Below, piece after piece: positions 57,079-64,000 of a stretch of DNA of 64,000 nucleotides (position 1 is its first letter; each line of letters starts with the position of its first letter). Under the pieces are notes generated by a model that was not told where the DNA came from, made no database searches, and saw nothing but the letters and a program-made list of their open reading frames with translations. A program made the translations under genes and the position numbers. Source of the DNA: Lachnoclostridium sp. (GTDB taxonomy: Bacteria > Bacillota > Clostridia > Lachnospirales > Lachnospiraceae); contig JAMPEY010000003.1 of the NCBI GenBank assembly GCA_023664665.1, positions 1 to 64,000 on the forward strand, written 5' to 3'.

Positions 57079-58503
57079 TTATCCTGCTAATGCCTCAATC
57101 TGCTCCGTTACCGCAAAAAACGCCTCCACAACTGCCGGGGCGAAATGTGTGCCGGATTCTTCCCTGATGATTGCATACGCCTTTTCAAGCGGCATGGCAG
57201 CCTTATAACAGCGCTTGGAAGTCAGTGCGTCAAAAACATCCGCCACCGCCATAATCCTCGCACAAAGCGGTATTTCTTCCCCGCTTATGCCATAGGGATA
57301 ACCCTTGCCGTTCCACCATTCATGATGATATGCCGCCATCTCTAGCGCCGTATTCAGATACCCCGATTCCCCAAGTTCTGCCTTTGCATGGGCAAGCAGT
57401 TCCTCCCCTGCCGTGGTATGTGTTTTCATAATCGCAAATTCCTCTTCCGTCAGCTTTCCCGGCTTGTTTAAGACAGCATCCGGTATATGTATTTTCCCAA
57501 TGTCATGAAGCGGTGCTGCCACTATCATATCATTCAAATAGATATCCGTCAGAATATCACTGTATACTCCCCGTCTTTTCAATTCCTTTGCAATGCACTC
57601 TACATATCCCGCTGTGCGCTTGATATGCCCGCCCGTATTGTCGTCCCTGCTCTCCACAACCTCCGCCATAAGCGTAATCATGCCGGACTGCATAGCCGAA
57701 ACCCGTTCGTGGTAAAAGGCGCGCTTATTGCCCTGCATAATCAGCACAATGATCGTGATCGTCATGACAAAGGCGGAAATGCTGGCAATCCCGATAAAAG
57801 ATTCCAAGCCCCGTCCTACAGTCTGCACATTGTTACCGTCTGCTACAATCTGCATTGCCGCACTATCCGTACTTGAAAAAAACATAAGCAGGATACCGAT
57901 GAGCCAGAGCAGATATTTTTCCGACCTCCGCAGGCTTCGGTGCTGCGTATTTTCACGGAACCAGCTTCGCCAGCTTTTCCCCTTCACATAGAACAAAAGA
58001 ATCAGCATGGCTAATACGCCGTAGAGAATAAAGCGGTAAACACAGGTTTCCGGCTCTGACAACGCCAAAAAATATGGCGGTACAATCAGCACCGGAACAA
58101 AAAGCCCGTTAATGATGCCCATAAACGGAATCACCAAAAACAGCCCGTACAGCCTGTGTTGTTTCCTGCTAAGGCAGGCACTTAACCCGATCATAAACAA
58201 GGCTGCCATTGTTGCCGCATCTTTTCCCAAAGCCAGAAACACAATGCCAATCAAGAAAAAGCTGGCACAGTAAAAAATACGCTGCTTTTTTTCCTCCATA
58301 TCCGGCTCTAAAAATACATATTTTTTTATCAGGAAACCGCTGACTGCGACTGCCGCCGTCTCCAGTATTTCCAATATCGTTGTTACCATAGCCAATATGC
58401 CGCTCCTTTTATTCTTTTCCCTGATCCTGTTATGAAAGCTCAGTCCATAGGTACTGATTCCAAGTCCATGCCATATATGGTGCCGTATAGTTTGCCGGAG
58501 CAT
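57079..58503 (-). CDS. HD-GYP domain protein, membrane-bound
   Basis: 474 residues. Seven to eight membrane segments fill residues 30-255. The rest is an HD-GYP domain: HIKRTAGYVECIAKELKRRG, APLHDIGKIHIPDAVLNKPG (HD) and HHEWWNGKGYPYGISGEEIP (GYP). HD-GYP proteins degrade cyclic di-GMP, so this is a likely second-messenger phosphodiesterase with a membrane sensor part. It starts 18 bases after the RNA-repair gene on the same strand and may be cotranscribed with it. No strong ribosome site is seen at the ATG. Confidence 0.85.
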   Translation of the reverse strand: MLRQTIRHHIWHGLGISTYGLSFHNRIREKNKRSGILAMVTTILEILETAAVAVSGFLIKKYVFLEPDMEEKKQRIFYCASFFLIGIVFLALGKDAATMAALFMIGLSACLSRKQHRLYGLFLVIPFMGIINGLFVPVLIVPPYFLALSEPETCVYRFILYGVLAMLILLFYVKGKSWRSWFRENTQHRSLRRSEKYLLWLIGILLMFFSSTDSAAMQIVADGNNVQTVGRGLESFIGIASISAFVMTITIIVLIMQGNKRAFYHERVSAMQSGMITLMAEVVESRDDNTGGHIKRTAGYVECIAKELKRRGVYSDILTDIYLNDMIVAAPLHDIGKIHIPDAVLNKPGKLTEEEFAIMKTHTTAGEELLAHAKAELGESGYLNTALEMAAYHHEWWNGKGYPYGISGEEIPLCARIMAVADVFDALTSKRCYKAAMPLEKAYAIIREESGTHFAPAVVEAFFAVTEQIEALAG

Positions 58504-58521
58504 TATAATGGCATGCTTCTC

Positions 58522-60714
58522 TTAATTTTTCTCCTTATAAAACAGCCTCCGCAAAGTACATATATCTTTCGGAATACTATCCTTATCTTCTACATCATGC
58601 AATTTTCTCACCCAAGCGTAAAATTCATTTGCTGTCGGAGTTGTCAGCGCAGATGTGTTTTTGATATATCCGTTCCTGATAGCCTCGTGGGAAATACCTC
58701 TCATAAACTTCCAGAAATTATAATATGCAAGTTTCAGTTTTGTCATATATCCAACACTGTCTTCAATAACAAACCCTTCGATTTTGCGTCCGTTATATTC
58801 GTAATCTTCTTCCAGAACATCATAATACCAGTCAAAGAAATCCTGCCATGTTGCAATTTCAAACGCTTTTTCTTTTGGAGTCAACCCAAACTGATTTGCG
58901 ATATCCACCATTGTGTCATACTCATATTTAGAAAAATTCATATCATTCTTTACAATATCCAGCAAGAATAATTCACTTTTCGGATATTCTATAATGTGCG
59001 GATCATTCTTCACATCAACACACTCAAATACAAATGACACATTATTCTCTTTGACATATTCTTTCAGCTTTATGAGATTTTCGGATGATACTTTTTCATA
59101 CAGCATATCTTTAAACCAATTGGCAAACGGACTGTCAATAGTAGACTTACTTGCTATGAATAAATCATCTTCATATTCGTTGTAACTTACAATTCCCAAG
59201 AAACCGTTTTCTTTCACATAAGCAACCACAGGGAATTGTAATTTTTGCTGCAGCATATCAAATTTCGTTTCCGGCCGTTCATTGATATTAAAGAATTTAT
59301 TATAGGCTCTTGCTACTACTTTGCCTTTCATAGTATCAAGATACAATCCTCTCGCTTTGGTAGTCTGTTCATCCCAAACCTTGTCATAAAATGCCTTGTT
59401 AGTAAAATTGAATGATGAGATATTACCGAACTTCTTTTCCTGAATATATCTGTTGGAGCGCAGAGAAATAATCGTATCGGCTACAGAACTGCTTGTTACA
59501 GTCTGTTCACTCTGCATTTCCGGCGTCTTAAATACTTCATTCTGTATTTCTATAACATGAATCCCATCCTGAGCCACCTGTACACATCTTAACTCTCCAC
59601 CGAATTCTACATGTCCTTCCAGATTAAATACTCTTTCGTTTACCTTTACCGGCACTCTCTTTGTATTTCTATGACCATGAATTTGATATATGTTGTCAGG
59701 TGTAGTATTCACAAATGTTTCGGCAATTTTCTCAAAATCATTGTATCCGCCCACACCGCGAATCATCTGATCCGTTGCAACAAACGATAAATTCTTAGGC
59801 ATTGTACTCAATCCGGCGTGTGTAACAAGATAAACATTATTTCCATATTTATAATAAGCACACTGACCAAATTTTCTGTATAGCTGTCTAATCTCTTTCT
59901 TATCAATTTTTGCCTCTTCTAACTGAGGTCTTGTAATCAACTCAAACTCTTTTGACTTGCCGACACAATCATTTGCATATGACCACAGCCATCTCTCATG
60001 ATTTCCTTCAAGCATCAGTACATTTTTCCTGTCCTTAACAGAAATCAGAAACTTTACAACCTCTACATTTTCAAGTCCCCTGTCAATGTAGTCACCTGTA
60101 AAAATATAAAACTCATCCTCTTTCATGCCGCCATTATCTGCTAAATACTTCTGCAAAACCGTATTGCAGCCATGAATATCACCGATGTGATGAATCCTTT
60201 TATATTCGGATAAATCAAACATTTTAAGCCAAATGGCATCCAATTCATCCGGTTTAATCACTTTGATTCCGGAAGGAATTTTTTGTGTGGCGAATCTGGA
60301 ATACATCTTGTCAATCGCTTCATCGGGAACTCTCTTTAATGCTTCTCTGTTTGCATTCCTTCTTTTTACTTCCTCAATCGGAATATCCGTAAAATCAACA
60401 CAATAGATTCTATATCTGTATGTATTGCACATTTCTTTATATCGGTTCATTTCAGAAGTTTTGGAATTTGTCGCATCAATTACCGTAAACTCACCTTTCT
60501 GCATTCTTACTTCCAACAGATTAAATAATATTTTCCATGCGACATTATCATTTGTATTGCTGATTGCTTCTGTTCCGTCTATCTGCATAACCGGACTCTG
60601 GCAGAGCAATCTGATATCATCGGCAGCTAATGTGTATGGTTTCAAACCGTTTTTCTCAATCCATGTAGATTTACCGCAACCGGCAGAACCTCTTAATAAA
60701 AGTAAAATTCTCAT
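58522..60714 (-). CDS. Three-domain RNA repair enzyme: kinase, metallophosphatase, RNA ligase
   Basis: 730 residues with three enzyme domains. Residues 1-165: polynucleotide kinase with P-loop GSAGCGKST (9-17) and DDIR (32-35). Residues 172-395: calcineurin-type phosphatase with GDIHG (178-182), GDYIDRG (207-213), GNHE (237-240) and HGH (346-348). Residues 430-730: RNA ligase of the T4 Rnl1/Trl1 type, with ARGLYLD and ARAYNKFFNI, the AMP-accepting Lys501 in VKENGFLG, FECVD and EGFVIED. Together they could heal and seal broken RNA, for example cleaved tRNA. Domain order parallels bacterial Pnkp, but the ligase is of another class. No hen1 gene is next to it. Confidence 0.88.
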   Translation of the reverse strand: MRILLLLRGSAGCGKSTWIEKNGLKPYTLAADDIRLLCQSPVMQIDGTEAISNTNDNVAWKILFNLLEVRMQKGEFTVIDATNSKTSEMNRYKEMCNTYRYRIYCVDFTDIPIEEVKRRNANREALKRVPDEAIDKMYSRFATQKIPSGIKVIKPDELDAIWLKMFDLSEYKRIHHIGDIHGCNTVLQKYLADNGGMKEDEFYIFTGDYIDRGLENVEVVKFLISVKDRKNVLMLEGNHERWLWSYANDCVGKSKEFELITRPQLEEAKIDKKEIRQLYRKFGQCAYYKYGNNVYLVTHAGLSTMPKNLSFVATDQMIRGVGGYNDFEKIAETFVNTTPDNIYQIHGHRNTKRVPVKVNERVFNLEGHVEFGGELRCVQVAQDGIHVIEIQNEVFKTPEMQSEQTVTSSSVADTIISLRSNRYIQEKKFGNISSFNFTNKAFYDKVWDEQTTKARGLYLDTMKGKVVARAYNKFFNINERPETKFDMLQQKLQFPVVAYVKENGFLGIVSYNEYEDDLFIASKSTIDSPFANWFKDMLYEKVSSENLIKLKEYVKENNVSFVFECVDVKNDPHIIEYPKSELFLLDIVKNDMNFSKYEYDTMVDIANQFGLTPKEKAFEIATWQDFFDWYYDVLEEDYEYNGRKIEGFVIEDSVGYMTKLKLAYYNFWKFMRGISHEAIRNGYIKNTSALTTPTANEFYAWVRKLHDVEDKDSIPKDICTLRRLFYKEKN

Positions 60715-60764
60715 ACAGATTTCTCCTCGTCATTCCTTTATTTCACCGCAAGCAAAGCATTGAT

Positions 60765-60793
60765 AGTATAGCATATTAAGGCGCAAAAGTAAA
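60765..60793 (-). promoter_or_regulatory. Promoter of the RNA-repair gene
   Basis: On minus, TTTACT (60788-60793) and TATACT (60765-60770) are 17 bp apart. Transcription would start about 45 bases before the ATG at 60714; GAGGAG precedes the ATG. Its sequence closely matches the ychF promoter. Confidence 0.7.
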
Positions 60794-60872
60794 TCATAGT
60801 GTGATGAACAAAGCATCTCATGGATGATAGTTCTTCAGCATAAATGAATTTCCACGCTCGTCGCTTGTATTA

Positions 60873-61260
60873 TCATAAAGTTAGAGGCTTGACTGTTAAA
60901 TTCTCAATGAAGCCCATTTTTGCAGTTCCGACAACCAGCATGCCAATCAACACCGCAGTGTCCACAACCAAAACAATCACCACACTTTTGACTAACCCAT
61001 ATACAAGCAATATAGAAAATGTTTCTATGGACAGCCGGCAAAGCATATATAGTTTGTCAAATATTCGGATATAAGCTCTCCTCAGAGGTAGTTTCTCTGC
61101 AGCCTCACATAAATAACCGGTCTTATCAAAATACGGATGAGGATACAAGCTAACGGATATGCAAAAATAAATATTTTATCCACAAAGGAAACTGCTGTTC
61201 CCTTATCCCATTGGACAGGTATTCAGACGGTAAATTTACATATGCCAATAATAAACCTGT
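60873..61260 (-). pseudogene. Broken DUF1648-like small membrane protein gene
   Basis: On minus, three frames join to a plausible protein: LLAYVNLPSE, then a shift to IPVQWDKGTAVSFVDKIFIF followed by AYPLACILIRILIRP, then a second shift to LSIETFSILLVYGLVKSVVI and VDTAVLIGMLVVGTAKMGF. The segment IPVQWDKG with following membrane helix is DUF1648-like. At least two frameshifts; no ribosome site with an intact frame. Confidence 0.55.
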
Positions 61261-61298
61261 TTATAAGCCTGTTCTCCCGCCGTTATGTCAATTTTATT

Positions 61299-61751
61299 TC
61301 AAATCCTGTTAATTTTGCCGCAGATTTGACTTTTCAGTTCTTCTTTCAAATATTCATACCTATGAAGCTTTTCTTCCTTTGCAAAATGAACCTCTCTTGA
61401 CTGAACAGGGTTTCCCTCATAAGCAAGCTCCTCCGCCCCAAACTGCTCGCTTGTCAAATCAAATACGCAATCCCCCACCACATTATAGCAATGATAATTT
61501 CCGTCCGGCCGCTGTATGCCGTAAACATCCCCGCCGAAAATATCCTGCGCAAGGAATGCCGTGATGGAACACTGCCCCAATGTCCTATTTTCCTTCGTCC
61601 AACTGTCCCTCATTCTCGGCGCACATGTATCCGCACACCATATTTCCGAAAGCAAATCATACAAATGTCTGGGATTTTGAATCTGCCTGTATTCATCGGC
61701 TATGGCAGGCACATCGGCATGCTCCCAGCCGTAAAATTGATATTCTTTCAT
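61299..61751 (-). CDS. YunG-like family protein
   Basis: 150 residues. LYDLLSEIWCADTCAPRMRD, then LGQCSITAFLAQDIFGGDVY, HCYNVVGDCVFDLTSEQFGA: the GQC-TA-QD-FGG, His and Asp pattern of YunG-like proteins, which have a papain-like Cys-His-Asp look. Function unknown. GGAAGAGGAG lies about 8 bases before the ATG. Upstream in the same direction is a truncated gene that reads to 18 bases before it. Confidence 0.7.
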   Translation of the reverse strand: MKEYQFYGWEHADVPAIADEYRQIQNPRHLYDLLSEIWCADTCAPRMRDSWTKENRTLGQCSITAFLAQDIFGGDVYGIQRPDGNYHCYNVVGDCVFDLTSEQFGAEELAYEGNPVQSREVHFAKEEKLHRYEYLKEELKSQICGKINRI

Positions 61752-61769
61752 CCGTCTTTTCTCCTCTTC

Positions 61770-61928
61770 CTATTCTTTCAATTCCTTTAGAATCTTCTTT
61801 TCATTTGCCATGGTAAAATCGCTGAACCGATAAGAGCGGATTCTCTCCTTTACGATAAGCGGAATTAAAAAACCGTTGCCGGACAGCTTTACACATCGAT
61901 TGATAATCGTTTTATTGGAACGAAAGCC
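61770..61928 (-). pseudogene. 3' stump of an unknown gene cut off at the CRISPR array
   Basis: An open stretch of 52 codons with no start, ending at TAG 61770: NKTIINRCVKLSGNGFLIPL, then IVKERIRSYRFSDFTMANEK and KILKELKE. It reads like the C-terminus of a real soluble protein and is spaced for coupling to the YunG-like gene. An in-frame stop precedes it at 61929-61931, and the first repeat begins at 61936. The missing part was probably lost when the array arrived. Confidence 0.5.
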
Positions 61929-61935
61929 TTATGGA

Positions 61936-64000
61936 ATCTACAATAGTAGAAATTTGTTTGTCTTTCTTAGCTATTACTACCTCCAATACTATTAATTATC
62001 TACAATAGTAGAAATTTGTTTGTCTTTCTTAGCCCAAGTTGAGAAATGGAACAGAGAAAATCTACAATAGCAGAAATTTGTTTGTCTTTCTTAGCTATGC
62101 AAATTTCTTTATCACAGAGCATATCTACAATAGTAGAAATTTGTTTGTCTTTCTTAGCTCAAACGCCCGTTGAACGCCAGATACATCTACAATAGTAGAA
62201 ATTTGTTTGTCTTTCTTAGCGGACTTTGACTCCTATATTGTGGGTTATCTACAATAGTAGAAATTTGTTTGTCTTTCTTAGCCAAGCGATAATGTTGATT
62301 TGATTAAAATCTACAATAGTAGAAATTTGTTTGTCTTTCTTAGCGTTTGGGGAGGAATAGAAGATGTTTGAATCTACAATAGTAGAAATTTGTTTGTCTT
62401 TCTTAGCACGGCAACTGCAAGAACCACAGCAAAATCTACAATAGTAGAAATTTGTTTGTCTTTCTTAGCACAGCAGTGCGACAACAGGAACCGCTAATCT
62501 ACAATAGTAGAAATTTGTTTGTCTTTCTTAGCAGCATCCGCCATTATACGCATCCATCTATCTACAATAGTAGAAATTTGTTTGTCTTTCTTAGCGTTTT
62601 TCCGCCTGTTCTACCACTGAACATCTACAATAGTAGAAATTTGTTTGTCTTTCTTAGCGGACTTTGACTCCTATATTGTGGGTTATCTACAATAGTAGAA
62701 ATTTGTTTGTCTTTCTTAGCTCAGAAGATAGAACCATCTCCTCAAATCTACAATAGTAGAAATTTGTTTGTCTTTCTTAGCGCTAACCTCAACCTTACGA
62801 TAGATAAATCTACAATAGTAGAAATTTGTTTGTCTTTCTTAGCAACTAAATGCGGCATATCTGCGCGTCTATCTACAATAGTAGAAATTTGTTTGTCTTT
62901 CTTAGCGGCATGACGGACGCTGCAGGAATTGAATCTACAATAGTAGAAATTTGTTTGTCTTTCTTAGCAAAGCGAGGTTTGTATGTCCAAAGGTATCTAC
63001 AATAGTAGAAATTTGTTTGTCTTTCTTAGCAGGGGAAGTAAAGAATATTTTCTATAAATCTACAATAGTAGAAATTTGTTTGTCTTTCTTAGCAGAATAG
63101 TATTGATAGATTACGGAAAATCTACAATAGTAGAAATTTGTTTGTCTTTCTTAGCTACTTGGATAGCGGTCAATCTGCTGTTATCTACAATAGTAGAAAT
63201 TTGTTTGTCTTTCTTAGCTTGCATTTTTACGGGCTTGTGACCGTCATCTACAATAGTAGAAATTTGTTTGTCTTTCTTAGCCAGAGAACGGTACAAACTG
63301 AAAGTGCATCTACAATAGTAGAAATTTGTTTGTCTTTCTTAGCTTACTTCCGTGTTAAATGCGGCAGGCATCTACAATAGTAGAAATTTGTTTGTCTTTC
63401 TTAGCTTCTCCGTCCGTCCATTGTGACAAGTATCTACAATAGTAGAAATTTGTTTGTCTTTCTTAGCTATATTGCCGCATTACAATATTGGGATATCTAC
63501 AATAGTAGAAATTTGTTTGTCTTTCTTAGCAAAGCTCTTGAAACACGGATAGAGGAATCTACAATAGTAGAAATTTGTTTGTCTTTCTTAGCGTTCAATC
63601 GGAGAACTATATGGAAGAATCTACAATAGTAGAAATTTGTTTGTCTTTCTTAGCTCATCAGTAGTTACTGCTAATGGACAATCTACAATAGTAGAAATTT
63701 GTTTGTCTTTCTTAGCCTTCTCAAGTATAGCAACTTCCATGAAATCTACAATAGTAGAAATTTGTTTGTCTTTCTTAGCTTAACAAGACCCGCCATCAGC
63801 ACCATATCTACAATAGTAGAAATTTGTTTGTCTTTCTTAGCGAAAGTGTAGAATATGATTTTGATATATCTACAATAGTAGAAATTTGTTTGTCTTTCTT
63901 AGCCATCTGAGATTTATGGATAATGTGTTATCTACAATAGTAGAAATTTGTTTGTCTTTCTTAGCATTATTAAATGGCTATGATGGGATTAATCTACAAT
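61936..64000 (-). CRISPR. Type V-A (Cas12a) CRISPR array, 33 full repeats plus one partial
   Basis: A 36-bp repeat occurs every 61-63 bp: 33 complete copies, first 61936-61971, last 63930-63965, with a 34th cut at 64000 (starts 63992). Spacers are 25-27 bp, mostly 26 or 27. On minus the repeat starts GCTAAGAAAGACAAACA and ends AATTTCTACTATTGTAGAT, the Cas12a crRNA handle with stem TCTAC/GTAGA. So crRNAs are read right to left and the leader and cas12a, cas4, cas1 and cas2 should lie past base 64000. Copy 3 (62060-62095) has one changed base. Spacers at 62221-62246 and 62659-62684 are identical. The near-perfect repeats suggest an active array. Confidence 0.97.

Noticed and set aside
62452..63629. 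Repetitive open frames with recurring YNSRNLFVFLS peptides
   Set aside because: They are translations of CRISPR repeats and spacers; the peptide repeat follows the 36-bp DNA repeat and has no ribosome site.
61936..64000. Self-targeting spacers against genes in this window
   Set aside because: No match was noticed by eye, but a proper search was not possible, so no claim is made.

Overview
The window reads as chromosome from an anaerobic, endospore-forming Clostridia of the Lachnospiraceae type. It carries the sporulation genes sigK, spoIIP, gpr, sigG, sigE, spoIIGA, spoVB and a spoVD-like gene. Housekeeping genes use strong GGAGG-type ribosome sites, several start codons are TTG or GTG, and the gene order matches Firmicutes (rpsT-gpr-spoIIP-lepA-hemW; spoIIGA-sigE-sigG-ylmC; a division/cell-wall cluster). 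The species cannot be named from the sequence alone.

Layout. 1-7.3 kb: tmRNA, then sigK, hemW, lepA, spoIIP and gpr on the minus strand, and divergent rpsT. 7.3-15.1 kb: envelope and hypothetical genes (a TPM-domain protein, a zinc-ribbon protein, a PdaC-like deacetylase lipoprotein, an AIM24-like protein), then an Rpn-type nuclease and a truncated integrase that mark an old mobile insertion. 15.3-18.5 kb: glycolytic operon gap-pgk-tpiA. 18.7-28.5 kb: a PHP phosphatase, a sulfur-transfer set (iscS-iscU ... mnmA) with two GT-C-like membrane proteins inside it, and spoVB. 28.8-33 kb: nrdR, ylmC, sigG, vanZ-like, sigE and spoIIGA. The spoIIGA promoter has an unusually long spacer and Spo0A-box-like repeats. 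33-37 kb: two membrane/extracellular proteins and a phosphodiesterase. 37.3-50.4 kb: the division and wall cluster mraZ-rsmH-ftsL-pbp-spoVD-mraY-murD-ftsW-murA-ftsQ-ftsZ, without murE, murF, murG, murC or ftsA. 50.8-52.9 kb: lgt and ychF.

53-64 kb is an AT-rich accessory region. It holds a DUF1016/YhcG nuclease-like gene behind degenerate 48-bp repeats, a broken SLOG/DUF1273 gene, small unknown genes, an HD-GYP protein, and a 730-residue protein joining a polynucleotide kinase, a metallophosphatase and a T4-Rnl1/Trl1-type RNA ligase. After that come a broken membrane gene, a YunG-like gene and a gene stump. The stump abuts the leader-distal end of a large type V-A (Cas12a) CRISPR array, with 33 full repeats and a 34th cut by the window edge. 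The array is read right to left, so leader and cas genes should lie beyond base 64000.

Most interesting points: the three-domain RNA-repair enzyme next to a Cas12a array; the Spo0A-like control region of spoIIGA; a short hairpin placed just before the ribosome site of four unrelated genes; sigK without a pro-sequence; and a spoIIP frame that lacks an ordinary start codon for its membrane anchor. All functional calls come from reading the sequence. No database search was run.
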